This document shows positions 42,356 through 51,891 of a stretch of DNA of 64,000 nt, in pieces (the first letter of the stretch is position 1; each line of letters starts with the position of its first letter). The stretch comes from Pseudomonas sp. QS1027 (GTDB taxonomy: Bacteria; Pseudomonadota; Gammaproteobacteria; Pseudomonadales; Pseudomonadaceae), in contig NZ_PHSU01000021.1 of assembly GCF_002814235.1 (NCBI RefSeq), positions 100,189 through 164,188 on the forward strand. The letters run 5' to 3'. A program made the translations under genes and the position numbers. The notes below the pieces were generated by a model. The model ran no database searches, had not been told where the DNA came from, and worked only from the letters and a program-made list of their open reading frames with translations.

Positions 42356-43792
42356 ATGAGCACATCCACTCCCCCCGGGCAGGGCTCGTCCGGCAGCAAA
42401 CGCAAGATCGGCCTGTTTCCCGCCACGGCCATCAACATGAGCCAGATGTGCGGCGTCGGCCCGTTCATCACCATTCCCACCATGATCGTCATCATGGGCG
42501 GCCCGCAGGCATACCTGGGCTGGATTCTCGGCGCGCTGCTGGCCCTGTGCGACGGCCTGGTCTGGGCCGAACTCGGTGCTTCGCTACCCGGCGCCGGCGG
42601 CACCTACGTCTACCTGCGCGAAGCCTTTGGCAAACGCACCGGCAAGCTGTTGCCGTTCCTGTTCGTATGGACCGCGATGCTGTTTATCCCGCTGATCATG
42701 TCCACCGGGATCATCGGCTTCGTGCAGTACCTGACCTGGTTCTGGCCGGACATGAGCCAGACCACCGGCGACCTTATCGGCCTGGTGCTGATCTGGCTGA
42801 TCATCGTGATGCTCTGGCGCAAGATCGAATCCATCGCCCGCCTGAGCATCGTGCTCTGGGTGATCATGCTGGCGAGCATCGCGGCGCTGATCGCCGCGGC
42901 TTTTTCGCACTTCCACCCGGAGCTGGCCTTCAGCTTTCCCGAAGGGGCCTTCAACCTCGGCGACAGCAGTTTCTGGCTCGGCATGGCCGGAGGCCTGACC
43001 ATCGGCATCTACGACTACCTGGGCTACAACACTTCGGCCTACCTGGCCGGGGAAGTCGAACAACCGGGCCGGGTGATTCCCAAGTCGATCATCTGGTCGG
43101 TGCTCGGCATGCTGGTGGTCTACCTGTTGATGCAGGTGGGTGTGCTCGGCGTGGTGGACTGGCACCGCATGCTCGACCAGAAGTCGGCGGCCTATAACTC
43201 CGTGGCCTCGGTGCTGCTCAGTGAAACCTGGGGCGATACCGCCGCGGCCGTGGTCACCGTGCTGATCCTGATCACTGCCGTGGCCTCGGTGTTCGCCGGC
43301 CTGCTCGGCGGTTCGCGGGTGCCGTTCGAGGCAGCAAAGGACAAGGTGTTCTTCAACGCGTTCAGCGTCACCCACCCCAAGCACGACTTCCCGGTCTACG
43401 GCATCCTGAGCATGGGCGTGCTGACCTCCGGCGGCTTCATGATCGGGCGCCTGACCGACCTCACCACCCTGATCCAGTTGCTGACCACGGTGATGATCCT
43501 GGTGCAGTCGGTGGCGCAGATCATTTCGCTGTTCGTACTGCGCAAGACCAAGCCGCACCTGAGCCGCCCCTACACCATGTGGCTGTACCCGGTGCCGGCG
43601 GTGATCGCCCTGCTCGGCTGGGTCTACATTTACCTGGCGTCCAACCACAACGCCCCCGGCGCCTACCCGATCCAGTGGTCGCTGGTATGGGTCGCGGCCG
43701 GTTGCGTGGCCTACCTGTTCTGGGCGCGGGTGCAACAACTCTGGCCGTTCAACAAGACAAGCGATACCCATGACGCACGAACCGCTGAATAA
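42356..43792 (+). CDS. APC-superfamily permease, possibly for an amino sugar
   Basis: A 478-residue inner-membrane transporter with about 12 helices of the amino acid-polyamine-organocation fold. Landmarks are IGLFPATAINMSQMCGVGPF in helix 1, YLREAFGKRTGKLLPF after helix 2 and GGSRVPFEAAKDKVFF mid-protein. The partner genes (ROK kinase and SIS deaminase) point to an amino sugar such as glucosamine, not the usual amino acid substrates. An AAAGGACG ribosome site precedes the ATG at 42356. The end overlaps the kinase gene by 23 bases. Confidence 0.85.
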   Translation: MSTSTPPGQGSSGSKRKIGLFPATAINMSQMCGVGPFITIPTMIVIMGGPQAYLGWILGALLALCDGLVWAELGASLPGAGGTYVYLREAFGKRTGKLLPFLFVWTAMLFIPLIMSTGIIGFVQYLTWFWPDMSQTTGDLIGLVLIWLIIVMLWRKIESIARLSIVLWVIMLASIAALIAAAFSHFHPELAFSFPEGAFNLGDSSFWLGMAGGLTIGIYDYLGYNTSAYLAGEVEQPGRVIPKSIIWSVLGMLVVYLLMQVGVLGVVDWHRMLDQKSAAYNSVASVLLSETWGDTAAAVVTVLILITAVASVFAGLLGGSRVPFEAAKDKVFFNAFSVTHPKHDFPVYGILSMGVLTSGGFMIGRLTDLTTLIQLLTTVMILVQSVAQIISLFVLRKTKPHLSRPYTMWLYPVPAVIALLGWVYIYLASNHNAPGAYPIQWSLVWVAAGCVAYLFWARVQQLWPFNKTSDTHDARTAE

Positions 43793-44774
43793 CCCGGACG
43801 CCACGGCGCCCACCCAAGGTGTGCTGCTGGCGATCGACGTCGGCGGCACCAAGACCCAGATCGCCTGCTACGACCCGGTCAGCCAGCACCTGAGTACCCG
43901 CAGGCTGACCACCCATGCCGACGGTGCCCGCGGCGTGCCAGCCTTCGAGCGCATCCTCACGGCGGCCCGCGCCTGCGTCGGCGACTTTGGCAATTCGCGG
44001 GTGGCCAGCGTGGCCGCGGTGTTCCCCGGGGTGGTGCGCGGTCGCCGCTTGCTGATGGCACCGAACACACCGGGCTTCGAAGACCTCGACCTGCCGTTGC
44101 TGCTGGGCGAAGGCCTGGACACCCAGGCCGTGCTGCTCGACAACGATGTCAAGGCCGGCGCCCTGGCCGAGGCCCGTTGGGGCGCGCTGGCGGGGGTCGA
44201 CAACGCCATCTACCTCAATCTGGGCACCGGCCTCGCGGCGGCGGCCATCGCCAATGGCCGTTTGATTCGCGGACAGAACGGCGCGGCCATGGAAATCGGC
44301 TACATGATGGAGCCCTTTCTCGACCCGATGTACCCCGGGCTGTGGCGGACCCACGCGCAGGGTGCCGCGCCACTGGAAGAGTTTTTCTCGGGCGCTGCGC
44401 TGACCCGCCTGGCCACGGAAATGCTCGGGCAGGGCCACCGCGCCCTCGACCTGTTTGCCAGCCGTGACCTGACGGTTCGCCAGGTCCTGGAGCGGCGCAT
44501 CGCCGGCATGGCCGTGCAGGTCAGCAATCTGGCCGTGGCCCTCGATGTCGAGCGTATCGCCATCGGTGGCGGGCTGTTTCACCAGGCTTCGACCCTGGCA
44601 CCGGCGCTGAAACAACTGATCGGCCAGGTGGTGCCCTTCCCCCCGGAGATTGTCGCCGCCCACTTCACCCATGACGCGCCGCTGTGGGGCGCCTTGAGCA
44701 TGGCCATGGACGCCGCCGGCCTGAGCTTCATTCCCGGCGATCTTCTTTGCGTACCCGACAGCCCACGGGGCTGA
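43770..44774 (+). CDS. ROK-family sugar kinase lacking the zinc motif
   Basis: A 334-residue kinase of the ROK fold. ATP is held by AIDVGGTKTQIA at the N-terminus, the catalytic Asp is in DNDVKAGALAEARWG, and the glycine loop is NLGTGLAAAAIANG. The usual EIGH His is Tyr (EIGYMM) and the CxCGxxGCxE zinc cluster is absent, so it is a divergent or zinc-free ROK kinase. It likely phosphorylates the sugar imported by the upstream permease. Overlapped by the permease 3' end. Confidence 0.85.
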   Translation: MTHEPLNNPDATAPTQGVLLAIDVGGTKTQIACYDPVSQHLSTRRLTTHADGARGVPAFERILTAARACVGDFGNSRVASVAAVFPGVVRGRRLLMAPNTPGFEDLDLPLLLGEGLDTQAVLLDNDVKAGALAEARWGALAGVDNAIYLNLGTGLAAAAIANGRLIRGQNGAAMEIGYMMEPFLDPMYPGLWRTHAQGAAPLEEFFSGAALTRLATEMLGQGHRALDLFASRDLTVRQVLERRIAGMAVQVSNLAVALDVERIAIGGGLFHQASTLAPALKQLIGQVVPFPPEIVAAHFTHDAPLWGALSMAMDAAGLSFIPGDLLCVPDSPRG

Positions 44775-44796
44775 CGGACACCCAGGTATTCACCTT

Positions 44797-45825
44797 ATGT
44801 CACTGATGCTCCAGGAAACCCTGTCGATACCCGCCGTCGTGCAACGCATGCTCGACGATGATCGCGCCATCGCCGCCCTCGGCGAGCAACTGGCTGCCGC
44901 GTTGCCGGAGCTGATCATCAGCGTCGCCCGTGGCAGTTCCGATCACGCGGCCGCCTACTTCGGCTATGCCATGATGAGCCAGGTCGGGATTCCCTGGCTG
45001 TCGATCCCGCTGTCACTGGTGAGCCTGCAACAACCGCCGCTACGCCTGAAACACTGCTGGGTGGCCGCCCTGTCGCAATCGGGCAAGAGCCCGGACCTGA
45101 TCGCCAGCGTGAACTACCTGAAACGACTGGGCGCTCGCGTGGCGGCCTTCGTCAATACCGCCAAGTCGCCGCTGGCCGCCGCCAGTGACGCCGAGGTGCT
45201 GCTGCCGGCCGGGCTGGAACAAAGCGTGGCCGCGACCAAAAGCTATGTCGCCATGTTGATGGCCGGGGTGCAGACCGTGGCGGCGCTGAGTGCCAGGCTG
45301 GGCCAGGACAATGGCCTCGGCGTCGCCCTGCAGGAGTTGCCCGCCGCCCTGGCGCGAGCAGCCGACGCGGACTGGTCGCTAGCCCTTGAGGTCTTGCAGC
45401 CGGTCGACAAGATGGTGGTGATCGGACGTGGCCCGGCATTGCCCATCGCCCAGGAAGCGGCGCTGAAACTCAAGGAAACCTCGGGGATCCAGGCCGAAGC
45501 CTTTTCCAGTGCAGAGGTCCGCCACGGACCGATGGAAATCATCGAGGCCGGTTATCCGGTCCTGCTCTTCGCCCCGTCCGGCCCCGAGCAGGCCGGCACC
45601 CTGGCGTTCGCCGAGGACATGCGCCAGCGCGGCGCCCGGGTCTTGCTGGTGGCGCCACGGGGAACGCCCGGCGCGAACCTGGTCAGCATGCCGACGGCCC
45701 ACCCGTTGCTGGAGCCATTCACCATGATCCAGGGCTTTTACCTGATGGCGGCCAAGCTCGCCGAACTGCGTGGCCGCAATCCCGATCAGCCACGCTTCCT
45801 CAAGAAGGTGACCGAGACGCGCTGA
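44797..45825 (+). CDS. SIS-domain sugar isomerase/deaminase (NagB-II/GlmS-C-like)
   Basis: A 342-residue protein of two SIS domains. Motifs: ISVARGSSDHAA and ALSQSGKSPDLIAS in the first, MVVIGRGPALPIAQEAALKL and FSSAEVRHGPMEI in the second. This is the arrangement of GlmS without its glutaminase half, found in NagB-II-type glucosamine-6-phosphate deaminases and AgaS. It lies 22 bases behind the kinase gene, giving an import, phosphorylation, deamination sequence. Confidence 0.9.
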   Translation: MSLMLQETLSIPAVVQRMLDDDRAIAALGEQLAAALPELIISVARGSSDHAAAYFGYAMMSQVGIPWLSIPLSLVSLQQPPLRLKHCWVAALSQSGKSPDLIASVNYLKRLGARVAAFVNTAKSPLAAASDAEVLLPAGLEQSVAATKSYVAMLMAGVQTVAALSARLGQDNGLGVALQELPAALARAADADWSLALEVLQPVDKMVVIGRGPALPIAQEAALKLKETSGIQAEAFSSAEVRHGPMEIIEAGYPVLLFAPSGPEQAGTLAFAEDMRQRGARVLLVAPRGTPGANLVSMPTAHPLLEPFTMIQGFYLMAAKLAELRGRNPDQPRFLKKVTETR

Positions 45826-45855
45826 CCACGCAAAACCGCCAGGAACGGACGCGGC

Positions 45856-47169
45856 TCAGCAGCCGCGAACGCTCGAAGCCTCGGCCATCGCCGAGGCGCG
45901 CGGCCCGAAGTACAAGGCGATCAGCACCCCGACGACGCCCATCACCGCGCAATAACCGACGCAGACCCACGAGCTCCAGGGCATCAGGCCGATCAGCAAC
46001 AGCGGTGTGGTGCTGGCCCAGAGGGCGTAGGCGATATTGTAGGTAAAGGAAATGCCCGAGACCCGGATGCGCGCCGGGAACAACCCCACCATCACCGAAG
46101 GCACCGCCCCCACCACACCACAGGCCAGGCCCGCCAGGGCATAGGCCAGGCCAATCCATTCGCCGCCATGGATCAGGCAGCTGTAGAGCAGCGCGATACC
46201 CAGTGGCAGCAAGGCGCTGTAGAACAGCACCGCGCGCCAGGCCCCGATCCGGTCCACCAGCCGACCGGCCAGGACACAGCCGATGTTCAGGAACACGATC
46301 CCCAGGCTGCTCAAGGCGAAGGTATGGCTGGCACTCATGCCGAAGACCTTCTGCATCACGGTCGGCGTAACCACCACGAGCACCACCACCGCCGAGGTCA
46401 GGACGCAGGTCAGCAGCATCGCCGGCAGGATCGCCCGCCGGTGGGTGCGCAAGACCGCCTGCAACGGCACCTCCTCGCCTTCTTCCCGGCGCGCCTGCAA
46501 GGCCATGAACACCGGGGTTTCACTGAGCCAGCGGCGCAGCCAGACACCGATCACGCCAAACACCCCGCCCAGCAGGAACGGAAAGCGCCAGGCGAAATCG
46601 AGGACTTCGCCCGGGCTGTAGATCCGCGCCAGGGCGGTCGCGGTCAAGGCACCCAGCAGATAACCGAAGGTCAGCCCCGCCTGCAAAACCCCGAGGGCAT
46701 AACCGCGGTGCCCGGCTGGCGCGTGCTCGGCGACAAAGACCCAGGCACTCGGCACTTCGCCGCCCACCGCCGCGCCTTGCAACACCCGCAGCAACAACAG
46801 CAGCAAGGGCGCCCAGTAACCGATCTGGGCATACGTCGGCATGATCCCGATCAGCAGGCATGGCAGGGCCATCATCAGGATGCTCAGGCTGAAGACCCGC
46901 TTGCGTCCCAGGCGGTCGGCGAAGTGTGCCATCAGGATGCCGCCCAGCGGTCGCGCCAGATAGCCGGTGACGAAAATCCCGAAGCTCTGCAACAGCCGCA
47001 ACCACTCGGGCATTTGCGGAGGAAAGAACAGCTCGCTGAGGGTCAGCGCGAAGAACATGAAAATGATGAAGTCGTAGATTTCCAGCGCACCGCCCAACGC
47101 CGCCAGGCCCAGGGTCTTGTAGTCGGACCGGGCAAAACGACGGGTGTGCGGAATGTGATCGGCAGTCAT
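45856..47169 (-). CDS. MFS transporter, metabolite:H+ symporter (MHS) type
   Basis: A 437-residue major-facilitator transporter with 12 helices. It has the MHS signature GGALEIYDFIIFMFFALTLS in helix 1, YLARPLGGILMAHFADRLGR after helix 2 and LLLLLRVLQGAAVGGEVPSA in helix 4. MHS members take up organic acids, proline or betaine with protons. It is convergent to the amino-sugar genes; no substrate clue. Confidence 0.9.
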   Translation of the reverse strand: MTADHIPHTRRFARSDYKTLGLAALGGALEIYDFIIFMFFALTLSELFFPPQMPEWLRLLQSFGIFVTGYLARPLGGILMAHFADRLGRKRVFSLSILMMALPCLLIGIMPTYAQIGYWAPLLLLLLRVLQGAAVGGEVPSAWVFVAEHAPAGHRGYALGVLQAGLTFGYLLGALTATALARIYSPGEVLDFAWRFPFLLGGVFGVIGVWLRRWLSETPVFMALQARREEGEEVPLQAVLRTHRRAILPAMLLTCVLTSAVVVLVVVTPTVMQKVFGMSASHTFALSSLGIVFLNIGCVLAGRLVDRIGAWRAVLFYSALLPLGIALLYSCLIHGGEWIGLAYALAGLACGVVGAVPSVMVGLFPARIRVSGISFTYNIAYALWASTTPLLLIGLMPWSSWVCVGYCAVMGVVGVLIALYFGPRASAMAEASSVRGC

Positions 47170-47424
47170 GAAAACACCCTGGCAACGTATTCAAATACCA
47201 CAACGGCCGTTCGCCAGCCGCTGCAAAAATCGGAGGATACCTGAGTTTGCCAAAGGCATTGGGCCGACATCGCCGGTGTCCGTCAGATTGCAATATCACT
47301 CTGCTACTAAAGAGAGTCAGAAAATCTCCCCGGATTGATTTATCGTGGGCACCTGCTCACAGATTGCGCTCCCAGCGCTTCGTCTGTAGCTCCCTAATAA
47401 GACCAAGAACAAGAGGACCTTCCC

Positions 47425-48843
47425 ATGGCCGCTGCTATAGAAACCAGCCGCTACGCCCGCTTTGCCCTGCGCTGCTCGAACTGGGCCGAACGCTGGTTTC
47501 CCGACTCCTGGGTGTTTGCCGCGCTGGCGGTGATCGTCGTCGCCCTGGCCACCCTGGCCATCGGCGCCAAGCCGAGCGAAGCCGCGATGGCTTTCGGCGA
47601 CGGCTTCTGGAGCCTGATCCCCTTCACCATGCAGATGGCCTTTGTGGTGATCGGTGGCTATGTGGTTGCCAGTTCGCCACCGGCGGTGAAGCTGATCGAC
47701 CGCCTGGCCCGTATTCCGAAGAATGGCCGTTCGGCGGTGGCCTGGGTCGCGCTGATTTCCATGGTTGCCTCGCTGCTGAACTGGGGCCTGTCCCTGGTCT
47801 TCGGCGGTTTGCTGGTCCGCGCCCTGGCGCGCCGCACCGACCTGCGCATGGACTACCGCGCCGCCGGTGCCGCCGCCTACCTGGGTCTGGGTGCCGTCTG
47901 GGCCCTGGGGCTGTCGTCGTCCGCCGCCCAGTTGCAGGCCAACCCGGCCAGCCTGCCACCGTCGATCCTGTCGATCACCGGGGTGATTCCCTTCACCCAG
48001 ACCATCTTCCTCTGGCAGTCCGGCGTGCTGTTGCTGGCGCTGATCGTGGTCTCGCTGGTGATCGCCTACGCCACCGCACCGGGGCCCGACTCGGCCCGGG
48101 ATGCCAAGGCCTGCGGCGTTGATCCGAGCTTCAACCTGCCGCCGCTGAGCCAGCGCACCCGCCCCGGCGAATGGCTGGAATACAGCCCGCTGCTGACCAT
48201 TCTGCTGGCCCTGCTGGCCGCCGGCTGGTTGTTCCATGAGTTCTCGACCAAACCGGCGATCAGCGCCATCTCCGGCCTGAACACCTACAACTTCCTGTTC
48301 CTGATGGCCGGTGCCCTGCTGCACTGGCGCCCGCGCAGTTTTCTCGACGCCGTGGCCCGCGCGGTACCGACCACCACCGGCGTGCTGATCCAGTTCCCGT
48401 TGTACGGTTCCATCGCGGCACTGATGACCACGGTCAAGGGCGGCGACGCGCTGACCCTGGCCCATCACATCTCGACCTTCTTCACCCAGATCGCTTCGCA
48501 CGACACCTACGCCTTGCTGATGGGCGTGTACTCGGCGGTACTCGGCTTCTTCATTCCTTCCGGTGGCGGCAAGTGGATCATCGAGGCGCCCTATGTGATG
48601 CAGGTGGCCAATGACCTGAAATACCACCTGGGCTGGGCCGTGCAGATCTACAACGCGGCCGAAGCGCTGCCGAACCTGATCAACCCCTTCTACATGCTGC
48701 CGCTGCTGGGCGTGCTGGGATTGAAGGCGCGGGACCTGATCGGCTTCTCCTTCGTGCAACTGCTGGTGCATGCGCCGTTGGTACTGTTCCTGCTGTGGGC
48801 ACTGGGGACCACCCTGGCCTACAACGCACCCGTCATGCCATAG
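47425..48843 (+). CDS. AtoE-type short-chain fatty acid transporter
   Basis: A 472-residue inner-membrane protein with about 12 helices. It has the AtoE family pattern: NWAERWFPDSWVFAALAVIV near the start, SMVASLLNWGLSLVFGGLLV, FIPSGGGKWIIEAPYVM and a terminal NLINPFYMLPLLGVLGLKAR. AtoE imports acetoacetate or butyrate. No CoA-transferase genes lie beside it. AAGAGGACC ribosome site. Confidence 0.88.
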   Translation: MAAAIETSRYARFALRCSNWAERWFPDSWVFAALAVIVVALATLAIGAKPSEAAMAFGDGFWSLIPFTMQMAFVVIGGYVVASSPPAVKLIDRLARIPKNGRSAVAWVALISMVASLLNWGLSLVFGGLLVRALARRTDLRMDYRAAGAAAYLGLGAVWALGLSSSAAQLQANPASLPPSILSITGVIPFTQTIFLWQSGVLLLALIVVSLVIAYATAPGPDSARDAKACGVDPSFNLPPLSQRTRPGEWLEYSPLLTILLALLAAGWLFHEFSTKPAISAISGLNTYNFLFLMAGALLHWRPRSFLDAVARAVPTTTGVLIQFPLYGSIAALMTTVKGGDALTLAHHISTFFTQIASHDTYALLMGVYSAVLGFFIPSGGGKWIIEAPYVMQVANDLKYHLGWAVQIYNAAEALPNLINPFYMLPLLGVLGLKARDLIGFSFVQLLVHAPLVLFLLWALGTTLAYNAPVMP

Positions 48844-48857
48844 CGGTTGCGACAAAC

Positions 48858-48909
48858 CTGCAAGCCGCTGCAAGAGTGCTGCTATTGGCGCTCTTGCAGC
48901 GGCTTGCAG
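48858..48909 (+). terminator. Long hairpin behind the AtoE-type gene
   Basis: A perfect 19-bp inverted repeat (CTGCAAGCCGCTGCAAGAG and its complement) with a 14-base loop. No T-run follows, so it may stabilise the mRNA 3' end or act as a mobile repeat rather than a classical terminator. Confidence 0.55.
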
Positions 48910-49128
48910 CGACCCGAAAAGTATCAAGAAAGATGCAATCTCAAAAAACGACGACGCTAATCGTCACAATGCTGAATTGATGCTGAATAAGTGCGCAAGA
49001 ACACAAATTCTGCGAGTCAATGATCGGCATCATGTATTAGGCTGTCGGGACAAACCGGCACGATCGTACCATCGCGTGTTTCCGAGCGTGCCCTGCCCCC
49101 ACCCGTCGTGCTTCAAGGTGGATAAACC

Positions 49129-49815
49129 ATGGACCAATGGAAAGAAGAGCAACTGCGGCTTCTGGGTTCGGCGCAAGACGAACAGGAACTGTTCGAGCTC
49201 TTGCCCGGTCTGGTCAAGCAACTAGGCTACCCCTATTACTGTTATGTCAGGCTGAACCTCGGTGCCGTTCCCTGGATAAAGAACAATTATCCCGAGGAAT
49301 GGAACCAGTACTATCAGGACCACAGCCTCCACGAGATCGACCCGGTGCTGACCCGCGCCCGGCATTCGCACCTGCCCGTGCTCTGGTCGTCGGAGATTTT
49401 TGCCAAGGCCCCTGCGTTCTGGGCCAAAAAGCAATCGTTTGGCATGCTCCATGGCTGGTCACAGGCGGTACAGCATGTCCAGGGTCATCAGAGCATTCTG
49501 TGCGTCGCCCGCCCCAGGGGCGAAATCGATCGTCGCGAGCTTTACCAGAAGGCCGGGCATATTCTGTGGCTGTGCAATGTCCTGCATTCAGTGGTCACCC
49601 GCGACCTGCCCGCGCCCCCCACACATCTGCTATCCCCTCGGGAAGTCGAGGTATTGAAGTGGTCGGGCGAAGGTAAAACCGCGCCGCAGATCGCCCAGTT
49701 ACTTGAACTCAACGTGCGCACGGTGAACTTCCATATCGCCAACGCGATCACCAAGACCGGCACCACCAACAAGGTCGCGGCGATGGTTGCGGCCATTCAA
49801 TCCGGGGCCCTGTAA
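49129..49815 (+). CDS. LuxR-family regulator with autoinducer-binding domain (LuxR solo)
   Basis: A 228-residue regulator. The N-terminal domain has the Trp, Tyr, Asp-Pro and Trp residues of acyl-homoserine-lactone receptors (EEWNQYYQDHSLHEIDPVL, then LPVLWSS) and FGMLHGWSQAV. The C-terminal HTH is LSPREVEVLKWSGEGKTAPQ. No luxI gene is in the window, so it is a solo that may sense foreign or plant signals. The Tat phosphatase gene follows 180 bases later. Confidence 0.9.
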   Translation: MDQWKEEQLRLLGSAQDEQELFELLPGLVKQLGYPYYCYVRLNLGAVPWIKNNYPEEWNQYYQDHSLHEIDPVLTRARHSHLPVLWSSEIFAKAPAFWAKKQSFGMLHGWSQAVQHVQGHQSILCVARPRGEIDRRELYQKAGHILWLCNVLHSVVTRDLPAPPTHLLSPREVEVLKWSGEGKTAPQIAQLLELNVRTVNFHIANAITKTGTTNKVAAMVAAIQSGAL

Positions 49816-49995
49816 GGTCCCCGGGACACCCTCGCATCCCGGCAAAATTCCGTCACGCAATCCCTGCCCCATTCCTTCGACAATTGGCATACTGCCCAGC
49901 GGCAGAATGGATCTGTCGCTGTTCCGTCATATTGCGTTGCTAAGTTGCGATGCGAAATATTTTGATACGTCAAACCCAGCCAGCAGGAACCCAGG

Positions 49996-51693
49996 ATGAG
50001 TGACGAGAAAGACCTCGACCAGTCGCAAGCGCCCGAAACCGATAACCCCACCGACACCAGTCGCCGCCGCTTCCTCGGTGGCGTGGCCGTGTTGGGTGTT
50101 GGCGCAACGCTGACCGCCTGCGGTTCCCCGAGCGAGCCCGGCAAACCGGACACCCGCGAACTGTCGGGCGCCGAGCTGGACAAGGCGCTGCACGACCAGG
50201 TGAAAACCGTGGTGGTGATCTACGCCGAGAACCGCAGCTTCAACAACCTGTTCGCCGACTTCCCCGGTCTCGAGAAACCCTTGTCGGCCCTTGCGGCGGC
50301 GGACTACCAGCAACGCGACCGTGATGGCAGCCTGCTGCAGACCCTGCCACCGGCCTGGGGCGGTGTGCTGCAGATCGGCCCGCAAAGCGTCGACGGAGTG
50401 ACCTATCCGGCGGAAACCCAGTTCCAGCAGAACCTGCCCAACGCCCCGTACGCCCTCAAGGGCCCGAACGGCGAGGACCTGCCCCTGAGCCTGGTCACCC
50501 GTGACCTGTGGCACGTGTTCTACCAGAACCAGATGCAGATCAACGGCGGCAAGAACGACCAGTTCGTCGCCTGGGCCGACTCCGGCGGCCTGACCATGGG
50601 TCACTACGCCCAGAACCGTTACTCGTTGCGTCTGTGGGACGTGGCGAAGGAATTCGTGCTCTGCGACAACTTCTTCCAGGGTGCCTTCGGCGGTTCGTTC
50701 CTCAACCACCAATACCTGATCAGCGCGAAGGTCCCCTTCTACCCGGACGCCGCCAACTCGGTGGCCAAGCCACAGATCGCCACGCTGGAAACCGACGACC
50801 CGCTTGGCACGCGCTTGAAGCCCCTGGAGAAATCCCCGGCCAGCGCCATGACCGGCGCGCCGCAGTTCGGCCCCAGCGCGTTGACCCCGGATGGTTACGC
50901 GGTGAACACCATGGCTCCGCCCTACTGGCCGACCTGGATCCGCGACACCGATCATCCGGACTATGCCAAGCCGGGTTTGCCCACGGTGCTGGTACCCCAG
51001 GGCCACGAACACATCGGCGACAAACTGTCGAAGAAGAACGTCGACTGGGCCTGGTACGCCGGTGCCTGGCAGGTCACCCTGGACCAGTTCAAGGACTCGG
51101 CCGGCATTCCGAAGATCCCGAACTTCCAGTACCACCATCAGCCGTTCAACTACTTCAAGCAGCAGGGTCCGGAAAACCCCGCCGAGCGTGCCAAGCGCCT
51201 GCGCGATGGCGGTTTGGGTGAAGACCCGAGCAGCAACAAGTTCCTCGCCGATGCCCAGGCCGGCAAGTTGCCAGCAGTGACCTTCTACAAGCCCCAGGGC
51301 AACCTGAACATGCACGCCGGTTACGCCGACGTGGCATCCGGCGACCGGCATATCGACCGTATCCTGAAAGTGCTGCAAGAAAGCCCGCAATGGAAAAACA
51401 TGGTGGTGGTGGTCACTGTCGACGAAAACGGCGGCTGGTGGGACCACGTGGCGCCACCGCAAGGCGATCGCTGGGGCCCGGGCACGCGGATTCCGGCCCT
51501 GGTGGTCTCGCCCTTCGCTCGCAAGGGCACGGTGGATCACACGGTGTACGACACCGCCTCGATCCTGCGTTTGATCACCCGGGTGTTCCAACTGGAAAAA
51601 CTCGACGGTCTCAAGCAGCGCGATGACGCGATGACTGCCCGTGGCCAGAAGCCGATGGGCGATCTGACCAACGCACTGCGTTTCACGGCCTGA
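49996..51693 (+). CDS. Tat-exported AcpA-type acid phosphatase/phospholipase C
   Basis: A 565-residue exported phosphoesterase. A twin-arginine signal (SRRRFLGG) is followed by a hydrophobic stretch ending LTACG, a lipobox-like site. The catalytic domain has VVVIYAENRSFNNLFADFPG (metal-binding Glu-Asn-Arg-Ser) and VTVDENGGWWDHVAPPQ. This is the AcpA/phospholipase C alkaline-phosphatase-like fold that cleaves phosphomonoesters or phosphocholine. The downstream secreted protein may act with it. Confidence 0.88.
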   Translation: MSDEKDLDQSQAPETDNPTDTSRRRFLGGVAVLGVGATLTACGSPSEPGKPDTRELSGAELDKALHDQVKTVVVIYAENRSFNNLFADFPGLEKPLSALAAADYQQRDRDGSLLQTLPPAWGGVLQIGPQSVDGVTYPAETQFQQNLPNAPYALKGPNGEDLPLSLVTRDLWHVFYQNQMQINGGKNDQFVAWADSGGLTMGHYAQNRYSLRLWDVAKEFVLCDNFFQGAFGGSFLNHQYLISAKVPFYPDAANSVAKPQIATLETDDPLGTRLKPLEKSPASAMTGAPQFGPSALTPDGYAVNTMAPPYWPTWIRDTDHPDYAKPGLPTVLVPQGHEHIGDKLSKKNVDWAWYAGAWQVTLDQFKDSAGIPKIPNFQYHHQPFNYFKQQGPENPAERAKRLRDGGLGEDPSSNKFLADAQAGKLPAVTFYKPQGNLNMHAGYADVASGDRHIDRILKVLQESPQWKNMVVVVTVDENGGWWDHVAPPQGDRWGPGTRIPALVVSPFARKGTVDHTVYDTASILRLITRVFQLEKLDGLKQRDDAMTARGQKPMGDLTNALRFTA

Positions 51694-51709
51694 CCAATGC
51701 CGCTTGTCC

Positions 51710-51732
51710 CTCGCTCCCCCACGGGGAGCGAG
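51710..51732 (+). terminator. Rho-independent terminator
   Basis: CTCGCTCCCC / GGGGAGCGAG with a CAC loop, then CCTTCTTT. It ends the phosphatase gene. Confidence 0.85.
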
Positions 51733-51891
51733 CCTTCTTTCGGATGGGTCCGACAGCCAATTGCGACACACTTTCCCACTTGCGCCAAACAGCGAAAAAA
51801 ACACCGACCAGCGGCTTTTCTCCTGGCCGCAGCTGATCCAGTATGGCGCTGCCCTCGCATTGATGGGGCCAACGCTGAAAAGGATCTGAGC

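Noticed and set aside
48858..48909. REP element reading of the 19-bp hairpin behind the AtoE-type gene
   Set aside because: The arms are perfect but lack the core of the REP pair at 53110, so it is kept as a gene-end hairpin.
49927..51804. A 625-codon frame opposite the AcpA-type phosphatase
   Set aside because: Antisense shadow. The sense protein has a Tat signal and metal-site motifs.
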